Assembly: GCA_035502855.1 (NCBI GenBank)
Contig: DATJTX010000018.1
Span: forward strand, 144,773-208,772
DNA: 64,000 bases
From: Candidatus Baltobacteraceae bacterium
GTDB lineage: Bacteria > Vulcanimicrobiota > Vulcanimicrobiia > Vulcanimicrobiales > Vulcanimicrobiaceae
Reading direction: 5' to 3'
Shown: positions 1 to 9,785 of the stretch, piece after piece
How positions within the stretch are numbered: position 1 is the stretch's first letter
Layout: each line of letters begins with the position of its first letter
The notes under the pieces: model-generated
What the model was told of the DNA's origin: nothing
The model's database searches: none
What the model saw: only the letters and a program-made list of their open reading frames with translations
Program-made: the position numbers and the translations under genes

Positions 1-926
1 TCGCGGGTCTGGCCGCAATGCTCTTGGCCGCGTCTTTGAGCGCCTGCGCGGGCGGCGGCGCAATCGCAACCGTGAACGGGCAGCAGATCAGCAAGGCGGA
101 CTTCGACGCCAAACTCGAGGCAAGCCCGGTCGCGGCGTCGACGCTCCAGCAGATGGTGCGCGAGATTCTGTTGCGACAGTACGCGCAGAAGAACAACATC
201 AACGTCACCGACGCGGAAATCACGCAGCGCGAAGATCAACTCAAAACCAACTTTCCTCCGGGACAGTGGGACGAGATGCTCAAGTCGCGCGGCTTGACGG
301 AAGACGACGTGCACAAGATCCTGACCGATCAAATCATCATCGATCAGGCCGTCGGCAAGAACGTGAACGTTTCGAATGCGGCGATAGAGGCCTATTTCAA
401 GAAGAATCACGCCGCCTTCGACGTCCCGGCCGAAGTCGACGCGCGTCACATCCTCGTTGCCGATCTCACGACCGCAAATAAGGTCGAAGCCGATCTGAAG
501 AAAGGCGCAAACTTCGCAACCGAGGCGGAGAAGTATTCGATCGATCCCGGAAGCCGGGACAAGGGCGGAGAACTAGGCATGTTCCGCCGCGGACAGATGA
601 CGCCGGCGTTCGACAAAGCCGCGTTCTCGCTCCCCGTCGGTCAAATCAGCACGCCGGTGAAATCACCGTTCGGCTACCATATCATCCAGGTCGAGAAGCG
701 TATCCCGGGCCAGGTCGCGACGCTCGCGAACACGCGCGGTAAGATTGCCGACATGCTGCGCGAGCAGCAGGAAGCGCCGCTGATTCAGCCGTTCCTGATG
801 GACTTGCAGAACAAGGCCCAGATCACGGTGAGCGATCCGCGCTTTGCCGCGGCGTTCCCGACGCCCGAACCGACCCCGCCCGCGCAGGCGCCGGTCGCCA
901 CGCCTGCTGCCTCGTCGTCACCGTAA
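1..926 (+). CDS. SurA/PrsA-like peptidyl-prolyl isomerase lipoprotein (5' end outside window)
   Basis: Parvulin-type foldase that would help fold exported proteins. The frame is open from base 3, and codons before the first ATG (position 18) continue a hydrophobic stretch leading to the lipobox LSAC, so the true start lies upstream of the window. After the lipid-anchor Cys there is a SurA_N-like helical region, then a parvulin domain at about residues 135-230 (numbered from ATG 18) with the motifs DARHILV, GGELGMFRRGQM and SPFGYHIIQVE. The tail is Pro/Ala-rich and low complexity. A strong terminator follows directly. The rotamase family is clear; SurA versus PrsA assignment is not. Confidence 0.9.
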   Translation, partial: AGLAAMLLAASLSACAGGGAIATVNGQQISKADFDAKLEASPVAASTLQQMVREILLRQYAQKNNINVTDAEITQREDQLKTNFPPGQWDEMLKSRGLTEDDVHKILTDQIIIDQAVGKNVNVSNAAIEAYFKKNHAAFDVPAEVDARHILVADLTTANKVEADLKKGANFATEAEKYSIDPGSRDKGGELGMFRRGQMTPAFDKAAFSLPVGQISTPVKSPFGYHIIQVEKRIPGQVATLANTRGKIADMLREQQEAPLIQPFLMDLQNKAQITVSDPRFAAAFPTPEPTPPAQAPVATPAASSSP

Positions 927-933
927 GCCGCAA

Positions 934-965
934 GAAGGGCCCCGAACGGGGCCCTTCGCTTTTTC
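934..965 (+). terminator. Rho-independent terminator after the foldase gene
   Basis: A perfect 10-bp GC-rich stem (934-943 with 948-957) with a GAAC loop is followed by a T-run at 960-964. It lies 8 nt after the stop codon and separates the foldase from mazG. Confidence 0.9.
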
Positions 966-983
966 GCGAACTGCACGCTCCAC

Positions 984-2177
984 ATGCTGGTTCGCATCGT
1001 GGGCCTAGGCCCCGGAGATCCCGGATACCTGACGGTCGGAAGCCTGGACGCGTTGCGCGCGTGCGCGCGCGCCGCCGCGCTGCCGGCGCCGCCTGACCTG
1101 GTGCGCGCGCTCGATGCCCACGGCGTCGCGATCGACCGCTCGCTGATCCACGATCCGGGCGCGCTCGCGTACGGCAGCCCCGAGGCGATCGCACGTTTTC
1201 TGGAAGCCCTGGACGGACTCGCGATCGCGACGTTCGGGCTCGGGGTTCTCGGCAACCCGCTCTCCGACTTTCCGGGTCTCCCGCCGCTTCTACGCGCGCT
1301 CGAGGGCCAAGGACATGCGACCCACATCACGCCCGGAATGCCGCACGAAACGCTTTCGGCCGCGATCGCGATGCCGCTCGTGCCGCTCCCACCGCAATCG
1401 CAGCACTACACCTGGGACGGTCTGATCGAGATCATGGCGCGGCTGCGCGACGGCTGCCCGTGGGATCGCGAACAAACGCACCGCACGCTCGTGCCGTATC
1501 TGATCGAGGAGACGTACGAAGTCGTGGAGGCGATCGAAGGCGAGGATTCCGCATCGCTCTGCGAAGAGCTGGGCGATCTCTTGCTGCAGATCGTCTTCCA
1601 TTCGCAGCTCGGCGCGGAAACCGGAAAATTCACCGTCGCCGACGTGGTTGACGCGCTCTCGAACAAGATGGTTCGGCGTCATCCCCACGTCTTCGGCGAT
1701 GCGGTGATCGAAGACGTCGATTCGCAGTGGCGCAGTTGGGAGAAGCTCAAGGCGCAAGAGGCCACCGGACAAAAACGCAAGAGCCGGCTGGAAGGCATTC
1801 CCAAAGCGCTCGGCGCGCTGCAACGTGGTCAGCGGATGCAAGAGAAGGCTTCGCGCGTCGGGTTCGACTGGCCAAACGTCGGCGGCGTGCTCGACAAGCT
1901 GCACGAGGAGTTGAGCGAACTCGCGCAAGCACGACGCTTGGCCCAAGACGATCCGCACGTCCGCGAGGAGCTGGGCGACGTGCTCTTCACGGTTGTGAAT
2001 CTGGCACGCTCGCTCGGCATCGACGCCGAAGCCGCGATGCGCGAAGCCAACGAGAAGTTCTATCGGCGCTTCACCTTCATGGAAGAACGCGCCGCCGCGA
2101 ACGGCAAGACGCTCTCCGATCTCTCGCTCGACGAACTCGAGGAATTGTGGCAACTGGCGAAGACGCAAGCAGCGTAA
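984..2177 (+). CDS. mazG: MazG nucleoside triphosphate pyrophosphohydrolase with N-terminal methylase-like domain
   Basis: House-cleaning NTP pyrophosphatase (NTP to NMP + PPi). Residues 1-120 resemble the tetrapyrrole (corrin/porphyrin) methylase fold, starting [17 protein letters not shown], as in Bacillus YabN-type fusions. Two MazG repeats follow: about 145-260 with [11 protein letters not shown] and [15 protein letters not shown] (the ExxE...ExxD metal site), and about 280-385 with [11 protein letters not shown] and [15 protein letters not shown]. The length of 397 aa is short for a YabN-type fusion, so the methylase part is probably reduced and inactive (inference). The downstream lyase gene probably overlaps its 3' end. 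Confidence 0.93.
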   Translation: MLVRIVGLGPGDPGYLTVGSLDALRACARAAALPAPPDLVRALDAHGVAIDRSLIHDPGALAYGSPEAIARFLEALDGLAIATFGLGVLGNPLSDFPGLPPLLRALEGQGHATHITPGMPHETLSAAIAMPLVPLPPQSQHYTWDGLIEIMARLRDGCPWDREQTHRTLVPYLIEETYEVVEAIEGEDSASLCEELGDLLLQIVFHSQLGAETGKFTVADVVDALSNKMVRRHPHVFGDAVIEDVDSQWRSWEKLKAQEATGQKRKSRLEGIPKALGALQRGQRMQEKASRVGFDWPNVGGVLDKLHEELSELAQARRLAQDDPHVREELGDVLFTVVNLARSLGIDAEAAMREANEKFYRRFTFMEERAAANGKTLSDLSLDELEELWQLAKTQAA

Positions 2178-2554
2178 CCGCGCTCATCCGGGTCCGGATG
2201 AGCGCGCACGACGCGCACTACGGCGGCAATCTGGTCGACGGCGCGCGCATGTTGGGCCTCTTCGGCGACGTCGCGACCGAGCTGTTGATCCGCTTGGACG
2301 GCGACGAGGGGCTCTTCGTCGCCTACGATCGCGTCGAGTTTCTCGCGCCGGTCTATGCGGGCGACTACATCGAGGCGCGCGGCCGCATCACCCGCGTCGG
2401 CACGACCTCGCGCGCGATGGAGTTCGAGGCGCGCAAGGTGATCGCGGTGCGCGCCGACGCCGGCGACAGCGCCGCGGATTTTTTGGACGAACCGGCCGTC
2501 GTCTGCCGCGCGAGCGGCACCTGCGTCACGCCGAAAGCGAAGAAACGCAAATAA
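2147..2554 (+). CDS. kal: Kal-like 3-aminobutyryl-CoA ammonia-lyase (hotdog fold)
   Basis: Small hotdog-fold enzyme. From memory of the family, Kal removes ammonia from L-3-aminobutyryl-CoA in lysine fermentation. The stretches [47 protein letters not shown] and [10 protein letters not shown] match that family closely. The start is uncertain. The first ATG (2198) would remove the N-terminal strand ALIRVRM that homologues keep, so GTG 2147, overlapping mazG by 31 nt, is preferred. No other lysine-fermentation gene is in the window, so the physiological substrate is open. Confidence 0.75.
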   Translation: MATGEDASSVTALIRVRMSAHDAHYGGNLVDGARMLGLFGDVATELLIRLDGDEGLFVAYDRVEFLAPVYAGDYIEARGRITRVGTTSRAMEFEARKVIAVRADAGDSAADFLDEPAVVCRASGTCVTPKAKKRK

Positions 2555-2607
2555 GGGAACCGCCCACCGCTCGCCTTCGGCTCGCACCTGCGGGTGACGG
2601 AACAACG

Positions 2608-2654
2608 GTCATCCTGAGGTGCACGAGCGCGCAGCGCGAGTGCCTCGAAGGGCG
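2608..2654. repeat. Dispersed palindromic repeat, intergenic copy
   Basis: The 2555-2688 gap carries no gene. It contains a palindromic element beginning GTCATCCTGAGGTGC and ending GCCTCGAAGG with a GC-rich hairpin (GAGCGCGCAGCGCGAGT region) between. The same two end motifs flank the insertion inside ileS at 34752-34793. A second imperfect palindrome (CTCGCCTTCGGCTCGC) lies at about 2570-2600. Confidence 0.7.
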
Positions 2655-2688
2655 CGGGAGCGGTTTTGCGAGCAATGGCGTGATGGGT

Positions 2689-4080
2689 CTACACGAGCCG
2701 TTCGTGCGTTTTCTTCTTCCAGAAGAATTCGTAGTACGTGAATTGGGCGCAGAGCATGAAGCAGTAGTAGGCGGGATAACCGACCCACACGCCCGGCAAC
2801 CCGAAATGCTTCATGCAGAAGTACGCGACCGGGACTTCGAGCAGCCAGATCCCGATCAGCCCGTTGATCGTCGGCACGAGCACGGTGCCGCTGCTGCGCA
2901 TCACGCCGCTGATAACCGCGCTGTTGCCGAAAACGAGGTACGACCAGAGCGTGATCATCAGCAGCTCGTGGGCGATCCGTACCGTAGGCGCGTCGGTGAT
3001 GAACAACTGGAGCAGCTGCGTCGCGAGCAAATAGCAGAGCGTGACCAAGATGCCGCCGACCAGGTAGTTCAACGCTACCGCCGAGCGAATCACGCTGCCG
3101 AGCTTGTCCTCGCGGCGAGCGCCGATGCACTGCGCACCGAAGATCGAGGCCGCGATGCCGATCGAGATCGCCGGGAACTGCACGTAGTTCACGATCTGGT
3201 TGACCGCTCCATACGCGGCGGTGGCGCGCGGGCCGTAGTGGTTGACGAAGCTGATGATCGCAATCTCCGCGAGCGAAACCATGATGACCTGAATGCCGGT
3301 CGCGACGCCGATCCGGATCACGTTCCACAAGATCATCAGATTGGGGACCATGTCTTGCGCCATCTCGAGGTCGAACGCCAGCGGGCTCTTCCGCCGCGCG
3401 AGCAAGAACAAGAGACCGATGAGTCCGACGAGGTTGGCGATCATGGCGGAGACCGCGGCGCTGACCACGCCGAGGTGTGGAAGCCCGAACCAACCTTGGA
3501 TGAACGCCGGCGTGAAGAACACCGCCAGCACCGAGCTCACGATCAAGAAGTACAGCGGCGTCTGCGAATCGCCGACGCCGCGCAAAAACGTCGTATACAC
3601 GAGATAAGGAAAGATGATCGGGGCCGTGAGAAAAATGACCCGCGTGTACGCGTCGGACTGGGCTAGAATCGCCGCCGGCGTTCCGAGCGCCTGCAGCATC
3701 CACGGCGAGACCAGCGTGCCGAACACCGCGACGAATACGGCAAAGATCATCGTCGCGCCGAGCACGGTGCCGGCCACCTTCTTCACGCGGTGTTCGTCGT
3801 GTGCGCCGTGCGCCTGGCCGATCAGGACGGTGCTGCCGCTTGCGATGCCGATCAGAAACGAAAAGAGCAGAAAGACGACGGGGAAGACGGCGGAGACGGC
3901 GGCAAGCGCATCGACACCGATCATCCGCCCCAGGAAGATCGATGCAAACGTCTGCGAAGCCGATTGCAGAATATTGCTGATCATCAACGGAATGAGGAAG
4001 ACCAGCATGATCTGCCACATCGGCTTCGACTCGTCGAAGATATTCACACCCATTCGCCGGGCCGGGCTCGCTTGCGCCAT
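2689..4080 (-). CDS. MATE family multidrug/polyspecific efflux transporter
   Basis: Integral inner-membrane cation-coupled exporter. The 463-aa product has about 12 hydrophobic segments in two halves and MATE-like stretches such as PLMISNILQSASQTFASIFLG near the N-terminus and a repeat of that pattern in the second half. Length is typical (about 450). The reading frame is open further upstream, but the ATG at 4080 has a good ribosome-binding site (GAGGGGAAG) a few bases before it, and the protein from there begins at the usual place ahead of TM1. It is divergent from the S4-whiA run. Substrate unknown. Confidence 0.9.
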   Translation of the reverse strand: MAQASPARRMGVNIFDESKPMWQIMLVFLIPLMISNILQSASQTFASIFLGRMIGVDALAAVSAVFPVVFLLFSFLIGIASGSTVLIGQAHGAHDEHRVKKVAGTVLGATMIFAVFVAVFGTLVSPWMLQALGTPAAILAQSDAYTRVIFLTAPIIFPYLVYTTFLRGVGDSQTPLYFLIVSSVLAVFFTPAFIQGWFGLPHLGVVSAAVSAMIANLVGLIGLLFLLARRKSPLAFDLEMAQDMVPNLMILWNVIRIGVATGIQVIMVSLAEIAIISFVNHYGPRATAAYGAVNQIVNYVQFPAISIGIAASIFGAQCIGARREDKLGSVIRSAVALNYLVGGILVTLCYLLATQLLQLFITDAPTVRIAHELLMITLWSYLVFGNSAVISGVMRSSGTVLVPTINGLIGIWLLEVPVAYFCMKHFGLPGVWVGYPAYYCFMLCAQFTYYEFFWKKKTHERLV

Positions 4081-4170
4081 ACGCTCTTCCCCTCTCGGCG
4101 CGCGGCGCGCAAACTCCCGCCCGGATTGTTTGTTTCTTAATCCGCTCGTGCTATGCTGAGGGATCGATCG

Positions 4171-4446
4171 ATGCGGTTGGATAAATTTATGAAGGTGGCG
4201 CGCCTCTCCAAGCGCCGCAGTGAGGCGCACGAAGCGCTCGAGCACGGACGTATAACCAAAGATGGTCGGCCGCTCAAGCCCGCGTACGAAGTCAAACCGG
4301 GCGACGTACTCGAGATTCATTACGCGACGCGGTACGTCACCGTGCGCGTTCGTGAAGTTCCGCTGCGGGTTACGCCGGGGGTGAAGCCGGCGCAGCTCTA
4401 CGAGATCGTCGATACGCGTAAAGACGACCCGGCCGAATGGGTGTAG
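4171..4446 (+). CDS. S4-domain RNA-binding protein (RqcP/YabO-like)
   Basis: 91-aa RNA-binding protein. An S4 domain covers residues 1-60 (MRLDKFMKVARLSKRRSEA, then GRI..DGRPLKPAYEVKPGD). RqcP-type proteins bind the large ribosomal subunit in ribosome quality control; Hsp15 is the other close family. The start is ATG 4171, with GAGGGA 8 bases upstream, not the ATG 18 nt earlier. Its end overlaps the whiA start by 10 nt, implying translational coupling. Confidence 0.85.
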   Translation: MRLDKFMKVARLSKRRSEAHEALEHGRITKDGRPLKPAYEVKPGDVLEIHYATRYVTVRVREVPLRVTPGVKPAQLYEIVDTRKDDPAEWV

Positions 4447-5291
4447 GCGCCGATAGCAAGGATGCGCTCGCGCGCGAGATGCCGCCCACAGCGCACTGCC
4501 GCGGCGCGCTCGCTACCGGACTCGCGCTATACGGTTCAGCCGGCTCGCACACATTCGTCACCCACCGCAATTCGATCGCGCGCCTCTTCTGGTCATTGCT
4601 CGACGATCGCAAATCGCATCCGATCGAAACGCGAGCAGCGACACGGCTCGCGCGCCTGCCGACCTTCGCGATCACGCTGCCGGCGGCGCTGCGTGAAGCG
4701 CCGCCGAAGCCCACGCTCAAGTGCGATCGCTTGATGGAGATTCGCGCCGCGTTTCTTGCGTGCGGGTCGCTCGCTGCCGGCGCGCATGGTTACCATCTCG
4801 AGTTCGTCGTCCCGAACCACGACTTGGCCGATCGCCTGGTTTGGATGCTGCGCAGCACGGGCCGCGCGCCGAAGCGCACGATGCGCAAACGGCGCGAGGT
4901 TCTCTACTACAAAGACTTCGAAGCGATCGTCGACGTGCTCACGATTATCGGCGCGTTCGGGGCCGTGCTGCACCTCGAAGACGTGCGCGCGCTGCGCGAG
5001 ACCAAGAACCGCATCCACCGTCTGGTCAACACCGAGGCCGCCAACCTCGAGCGCGCGGCAGCGGCGGCCGCCGCGCAGCGCCGCACGATCGAATACCTCG
5101 AAAGCGCCTACGGGCTCGGCGAGCTTTCGCCGCCGCTGCGCGAGATCGCGGAACTGCGCATGGCTCATCCCGATGAATCGCTGGCCGAACTCGGAGCACG
5201 CTGCAATCCCCCCATCGCCAAGCCCACGGTCTCGAGCCGCCTGAGTGCCCTCAGCCGGCTCGCCGCTCGCCTGCGCAGCGGCAGGGCCTAA
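4437..5291 (+). CDS. whiA: WhiA-type DNA-binding regulator
   Basis: 284-aa WhiA/YvcL homologue: a degenerate LAGLIDADG homing-endonuclease-like N-terminal part ([21 protein letters not shown] at residues 100-125) joined to a C-terminal helix-turn-helix ([20 protein letters not shown], then [14 protein letters not shown]). In Actinobacteria and Firmicutes WhiA controls or influences division and sporulation genes. It commonly precedes gap-pgk-tpi, exactly the order here, but rapZ and yvcK are missing upstream and an S4 gene takes their place. Finding it in a TonB-receptor-bearing genome is notable. Confidence 0.92.
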   Translation: MGVGADSKDALAREMPPTAHCRGALATGLALYGSAGSHTFVTHRNSIARLFWSLLDDRKSHPIETRAATRLARLPTFAITLPAALREAPPKPTLKCDRLMEIRAAFLACGSLAAGAHGYHLEFVVPNHDLADRLVWMLRSTGRAPKRTMRKRREVLYYKDFEAIVDVLTIIGAFGAVLHLEDVRALRETKNRIHRLVNTEAANLERAAAAAAAQRRTIEYLESAYGLGELSPPLREIAELRMAHPDESLAELGARCNPPIAKPTVSSRLSALSRLAARLRSGRA

Positions 5292-5299
5292 CGAACCAC

Positions 5300-5319
5300 G
5301 CCCGGTACTTGCTCCGGGC
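5300..5319 (+). promoter_or_regulatory. Hairpin abutting the gap start codon
   Basis: GCCCGG (5300-5305) can pair with CCGGGC (5314-5319) around an 8-nt loop, ending one base before the gap ATG. No Shine-Dalgarno sequence is free in this 29-nt spacer, so the hairpin may set gap translation or couple it to whiA. Seen in sequence; the role is inference. Confidence 0.4.
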
Positions 5320-5320
5320 C

Positions 5321-6334
5321 ATGCGAATCGGAATCAACGGCTTCGGCCGCATCGGACGGAATTTTGCCAAGGCGCTGCTCGAGCGCCATCCCGGGGTGGA
5401 GATCGTCGCCGTCAACGATCTCACCAGTGCCGCGGAGTGCGCGCATCTCTTCAAGTACGACAGCAACTACGGCACCTATGCGGGTGAGGTTTCCGCCCAG
5501 AGCGACGCCGTCGTGATCGACGGCAAGCGCATCAAGGTGCTGGCCGAACGCGATCCGGGCAAGCTTCCGTGGAAAGACCTCGGCGTCGACGTCGTGATCG
5601 AATCGACCGGTCTTTTCACCGACGCAGAGAAGGCCCGTGCGCACATCGCCGGCGGCGGCGCCAAGAAAGTCATCATCTCCGCGCCGGCCAAAGGCGAAGA
5701 CGTGACGCTGGTGCTCGGCGTCAACGAGAACATGTACGATCCCGAGAAGCACAACGTGATCTCGAACGCGTCGTGTACGACGAATTGCCTTGCGACCGCG
5801 GTGAAGCCGCTGGTCGACCACCTCGGGTGGGTCAAGGGTTTCATGACCACCATTCACTCGTATACGAACGATCAGAACATCCTCGACGCGCCGCACAAGG
5901 ACATTCGGCGCGCTCGCAATGCTGCGACCAACATCATCCCAACCAGTTCGGGCGCGGCCAAGGCGCTCTATCTGACGATTCCGGAAGTCAAAGGCAGCTT
6001 CGACGGCTTCGCCTTACGCGTGCCGACGCCGACGGTTTCGATCGTCTACCTCGTCGCACAAGTCAAAAAAGCCACGACGCGCGACGAGGTCAACGCGATC
6101 ATGCGCGCCGACGCCGAAGGTCCGCTCAAGAAATACGTGCAGTACACCGAGGAAGAACTCGTCTCCTACGATTTCAAACGTTCTCCGTACAGCTCGATCA
6201 TCGACTCGAAGCTGACGCAAGCGATCGGCGATCTGGTGCAAATCTGCGCGTGGTACGACAACGAGTGGGGGTACTCGTGCCGTCTGGCCGATCTCACCGC
6301 GATGATCCTGGACAAATTGCCGAGCAAGGTTTAG
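5321..6334 (+). CDS. gap: Glyceraldehyde-3-phosphate dehydrogenase, type I
   Basis: Glycolytic oxidation of glyceraldehyde-3-phosphate to 1,3-bisphosphoglycerate. The 337-aa product begins [14 protein letters not shown] (Rossmann loop), carries Asp33 in VNDLT (expected for NAD preference) and catalytic Cys152 in [11 protein letters not shown], and ends with the conserved [15 protein letters not shown]. The ATG at 5321 is chosen over a TTG 12 nt upstream because the family starts there. Second gene of the glycolytic block after whiA. Confidence 0.97.
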   Translation: MRIGINGFGRIGRNFAKALLERHPGVEIVAVNDLTSAAECAHLFKYDSNYGTYAGEVSAQSDAVVIDGKRIKVLAERDPGKLPWKDLGVDVVIESTGLFTDAEKARAHIAGGGAKKVIISAPAKGEDVTLVLGVNENMYDPEKHNVISNASCTTNCLATAVKPLVDHLGWVKGFMTTIHSYTNDQNILDAPHKDIRRARNAATNIIPTSSGAAKALYLTIPEVKGSFDGFALRVPTPTVSIVYLVAQVKKATTRDEVNAIMRADAEGPLKKYVQYTEEELVSYDFKRSPYSSIIDSKLTQAIGDLVQICAWYDNEWGYSCRLADLTAMILDKLPSKV

Positions 6335-6338
6335 CTCC

Positions 6339-7523
6339 CTGAACTTCCACACCATCGACGATCTCGACGTGCATGGCAAACGCGTGCTGGTGCGCGAGGA
6401 TCTCAACGTGCCGATGGCCGGCGGAACGGTCGCGGATTTCACCCGCATCGATGCGGCGCTCCCGACCCTGCGCGCGTTGCGCGATCGTGGCGCGCGCGTG
6501 ATCGTGCTTTCGCATCTTGGGCGTCCCGACGGCAAGCCCGACCCGAAGTTTTCGCTGCGTCCGGTTGCGGCCGTGCTCGCTCAGCGTCTCGGCGTGCCGG
6601 TCGCGTTCGCGGAAGACTGCATGGGTCCCCCGGCGCGCGATGCCGCCGCGAAGCTCAAAGACGGCGACGTGCTGCTGCTCGAAAACGTGCGTTTCCACTC
6701 CGGCGAAGAGCAAAACGATCCCAGCTTCGCGCGCGAACTTGCGTCGCTCGGCGACCTCTACGTCGATGACGCGTTCGGTACGGCGCATCGCGCGCACGCC
6801 TCGACCGAAGCGCTCGCGCATCTGCTGCCCAATGCCGCCGGCTTGCTCATGCAAGCCGAGCTCAATGCGCTTACGCCCCTGATCGAACATCGGGAAATAC
6901 CGTATGTCTGCGTGATCGGCGGAGCCAAGGTCAAAGACAAGATCGGCGTCTTCACCAACCTCATGAACAGGGTCGATTCGTTCTGTATCGGCGGTGGGAT
7001 GGCCAACACGCTGCTCGCGGCGCGCGGCACCAACGTCGGGCGCTCGCTCCGCGACGACGACCTCGAGCCGGCGCGCCGGATCATCGATTTGGCCGCGCAC
7101 AGCGACGTCACGCTGCATCTACCGGTCGACGCGGTGGTCTCGAGTTCGTTCGACGCCGACGATCAGGCGCACGCGGTCGACATCGAGGACGTCGGCGACT
7201 CCATGATCCTCGACATCGGGCCGCGTACGGCACGCGCCTACGCTCAAGTCATCGCGCCCGCGTTCGAGATCGTGTTCAACGGTCCGATGGGCGTTTACGA
7301 AAAGCCGGCGTACCGCGCCGGCACCGCAGCCGTGGGCGGGGCGATCGCGCGCGCAACGCGCGACGGTGCAATCAGCGTCGTGGCCGGCGGCGATGCGGCA
7401 GCGGCGGCGCACATGCTCGGCTTCGCCGACGCAATGACATACGTCTCGACCGGCGGCGGCGCGACGCTCGAATTCCTGGAGGGCCGCACGCTGCCAGGGG
7501 TCGCTGCACTGGAACACTCCTGA
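6339..7523 (+). CDS. pgk: Phosphoglycerate kinase (probable CTG start)
   Basis: Transfers phosphate from 1,3-bisphosphoglycerate to ADP. The first usual start is GTG 6369, but it would remove the conserved N-terminus. In-frame codons from CTG 6339 encode [20 protein letters not shown], matching the family's N-terminal pattern and giving 394 aa, the normal length; an AAGG lies 10-11 nt upstream. Conserved features include [31 protein letters not shown] and the C-terminal [22 protein letters not shown]. It begins 4 nt after gap, and its TGA overlaps the tpiA ATG. Confidence 0.95.
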   Translation: MNFHTIDDLDVHGKRVLVREDLNVPMAGGTVADFTRIDAALPTLRALRDRGARVIVLSHLGRPDGKPDPKFSLRPVAAVLAQRLGVPVAFAEDCMGPPARDAAAKLKDGDVLLLENVRFHSGEEQNDPSFARELASLGDLYVDDAFGTAHRAHASTEALAHLLPNAAGLLMQAELNALTPLIEHREIPYVCVIGGAKVKDKIGVFTNLMNRVDSFCIGGGMANTLLAARGTNVGRSLRDDDLEPARRIIDLAAHSDVTLHLPVDAVVSSSFDADDQAHAVDIEDVGDSMILDIGPRTARAYAQVIAPAFEIVFNGPMGVYEKPAYRAGTAAVGGAIARATRDGAISVVAGGDAAAAAHMLGFADAMTYVSTGGGATLEFLEGRTLPGVAALEHS

Positions 7524-8275
7524 TGGCGCGTACTATCGTCGCGGGCAATTGGAAGATGCACAAGACCGCGGCGGAAACACGGGCCTATCTCGAGGCCTTC
7601 CTTCCGCTGGCGGCCCGAATCCCCGATCGGGTCGAAATCGTCATCGCGCCGCCGTTCACCGCGCTCGCCGCCGCGCATGACGTGCTGCGCGGACACCCGC
7701 GCGTCGCCCTCGGCGCGCAGAACGTCCATTGGGAACTGCAGGGTGCGTTCACCGGCGAAATCTCGGTGTTGATGCTGCGCGAGTTCGGCGTGCGCTTTGC
7801 GATCGTCGGACATTCGGAGCGGCGAACGTTCTTCAACGAACTCGACCGCACGGTAAACCTCAAGGTCAAAACGCTGCTGGCGCACGGCGTCACGCCGATC
7901 GTCGCCGTCGGCGAAACCGAAGCCGAACGCGCGGACGGTAAAACGATCGCGCGCGTAACCGCGCAAACGACGGCTGCGCTCGAAGGTTTGGATCGCGACG
8001 CGGTCGGGCGCGTCGTGCTCGCCTACGAACCGATCTGGGCAATCGGAACCGGAGCGAATTGCGATCCCGTCGAAGCGAATCGCGTAATGAACGCCATCCG
8101 AGGCTCGCTGCGGGGTTTGAAGGACGTTCCGATTCTCTACGGCGGCAGCGTCAAGCCCGACAACGTCGGCGCGTATGCGGATCAGCCCGACATCAACGGC
8201 GGTCTGGTGGGCGGCGCCTCCCTCGATCCGCAGGCGTTCGCAACGCTGATCGAAGCCGCGGCCGCGCGTGGTTAA
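7523..8275 (+). CDS. tpiA: Triosephosphate isomerase
   Basis: Interconverts dihydroxyacetone phosphate and glyceraldehyde-3-phosphate. The 250-aa TIM barrel has Lys11 in AGNWKMHKT, catalytic His97 in GHSERR, catalytic Glu169 in AYEPIWAIGTG, and the phosphate loop YGGSVKPDN. The start overlaps the pgk stop (ATGA-type), and its end overlaps gpmI by 8 nt, so the three are translationally coupled. Confidence 0.97.
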   Translation: MARTIVAGNWKMHKTAAETRAYLEAFLPLAARIPDRVEIVIAPPFTALAAAHDVLRGHPRVALGAQNVHWELQGAFTGEISVLMLREFGVRFAIVGHSERRTFFNELDRTVNLKVKTLLAHGVTPIVAVGETEAERADGKTIARVTAQTTAALEGLDRDAVGRVVLAYEPIWAIGTGANCDPVEANRVMNAIRGSLRGLKDVPILYGGSVKPDNVGAYADQPDINGGLVGGASLDPQAFATLIEAAAARG

Positions 8276-9785
8276 ACCGCTCGTCCTCGCGATTCTCGAC
8301 GGCTGGGGCTGCAGCGACTCGGCCCACGGGAACGCAATCGCCGCCGCCGATCTGCCGCACTGGCGCGCGTTTTTCGACCGGTATCCGTGGACCACGCTCG
8401 AAGCCTCGGGTGAAGCGGTCGGTCTTCCCAAGGGCATCATGGGCAACAGCGAGGTCGGACACATGAACATCGGCGCCGGCCGCGTCGTGCCGCAGGGCGT
8501 CGTCCTGATCGATGCCGACATCGCCTCGGGCGCGTTTGCGACCAACCCCACGCTGCTTCGGTGCATCGAGCACGTCAAGCGCGGCGGAACGAGCCTGCAT
8601 CTGATGGGGCTGCTCTCCGACGGGCAGGTGCATAGCTCGATCACCCATCTCTTCGCGCTCGCCGACGCGGCCGTCGACGCGAGCGTTCCGTTCGCCGTGC
8701 ACGCGTTCTTGGACGGGCGCGATACGCCGCCGCGTTCGGCCAAGGTCTACATCGAGCAGCTCGAGGAAAAGCTCGACTCGGTGGGGCGGCCCGGCTCGAT
8801 CGCCTCGATAACCGGACGCTTCTACGCGATGGATCGCGACAAGCGCTGGGAGCGCACCGACGCCGCGTTCAACATGCTCGTTCGCGGAGCGGCCGAACAC
8901 CATGCCGCGAGCGCGCTCGAGGCGCTGGACGAAGCGTACGCGCGCGGCGAGAGCGACGAGTTCGTGTTGCCCACCATCGTGGGGCCGACCCGCACCGTCG
9001 GAGACGGCGACGCCTGCATCTTCTTCAACTTCCGCCCCGACCGTGCGCGCCAGCTCACCACGCGTTTCAACGAGTACGGCTGGAAGAACGGTCTCTTCGC
9101 GACGATGACCCAATACGACGAAACCTTCCCCAACCCGGTGCTCTTCGGTCCGCGTCCGCAATACGACACGTTCGGTGAGGTCCTCTCGCGCGCCGGGCTG
9201 CGGCAGTTACGGCTGGCCGAGACGGAAAAGTATGCGCACGTGACCTACTTCTTCAACGGCGGCCGCGAGGACGTCTTCCCCGGCGAGGATCGCGAACTGA
9301 TTCCCTCCGATCGCAGCGTGCCGACCTACGATCTCGCGCCCGCCATGCGCGCGCGGGAGATCACCGATTTCGCGGTGCATGACATCGAACGCGGCGGGCA
9401 CGACGTGATCGTCATGAACTATGCCAACGCCGACATGGTCGGGCATACAGGGAAATGGGAGCCGACGATCGAGGCCGTCGAGATCCTCGATGCGTGCCTG
9501 CAACGCTTGGCCGATGCGGTACTCAAAGCGGACGGCCTGCTGGCGATCACCGCCGATCACGGCAACGCCGAGGAAAAGCTCGACAAAAATGGTGCGCCGC
9601 TGACCGCGCACACGACCAACCCGGTTCCGTTTATCCTTGTGTCCAACCACCTGCACGGCCGGCTCAGCGCCGCCGGAAAGCTGGGTGATGTCGCCCCGAC
9701 GCTGCTCGCACTCGCCGGACTACCGATACCAGCCGCAATGACCGGAACGAATGTATATGACCGATCCGCGCTCGCCCAACGATAA
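8268..9785 (+). CDS. gpmI: 2,3-bisphosphoglycerate-independent phosphoglycerate mutase
   Basis: Manganese-dependent mutase converting 3- to 2-phosphoglycerate. The 505-aa product has the alkaline-phosphatase-like core with phosphoserine nucleophile Ser61 in IMGNSEVGHMNIGAGR, DGRDTPP in the transferase domain, and ITADHGNAEEKL plus TAHTTNPVPF near the C-terminus. Start is GTG 8268 inside the tpiA end; the protein from there begins VKPLVLAILDGWG as expected. The 3' end overlaps the nucleoside phosphorylase gene by 35 nt. Confidence 0.96.
   Translation: MVKPLVLAILDGWGCSDSAHGNAIAAADLPHWRAFFDRYPWTTLEASGEAVGLPKGIMGNSEVGHMNIGAGRVVPQGVVLIDADIASGAFATNPTLLRCIEHVKRGGTSLHLMGLLSDGQVHSSITHLFALADAAVDASVPFAVHAFLDGRDTPPRSAKVYIEQLEEKLDSVGRPGSIASITGRFYAMDRDKRWERTDAAFNMLVRGAAEHHAASALEALDEAYARGESDEFVLPTIVGPTRTVGDGDACIFFNFRPDRARQLTTRFNEYGWKNGLFATMTQYDETFPNPVLFGPRPQYDTFGEVLSRAGLRQLRLAETEKYAHVTYFFNGGREDVFPGEDRELIPSDRSVPTYDLAPAMRAREITDFAVHDIERGGHDVIVMNYANADMVGHTGKWEPTIEAVEILDACLQRLADAVLKADGLLAITADHGNAEEKLDKNGAPLTAHTTNPVPFILVSNHLHGRLSAAGKLGDVAPTLLALAGLPIPAAMTGTNVYDRSALAQR

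Noticed and set aside
785..1330. Minus-strand frames opposite the foldase and mazG genes
   Set aside because: They cross the strong plus-strand terminator and show Ser/Arg-rich composition without domains.
1727..2146. Upstream extension of the Kal-like frame
   Set aside because: It overlaps the MazG domain coding sequence and translates to a low-complexity Arg-rich peptide typical of a shadow frame.
2680..3666. Plus-strand 328-codon frame opposite the MATE gene
   Set aside because: Charged low-complexity translation (Arg/Asp/His) is the usual antisense product of a membrane-protein gene.
4130..4157. TTGTTT-N16-TATGCT promoter for the S4 gene
   Set aside because: The predicted transcription start would fall inside the Shine-Dalgarno sequence of ATG 4171, so it is inconsistent with the chosen start.
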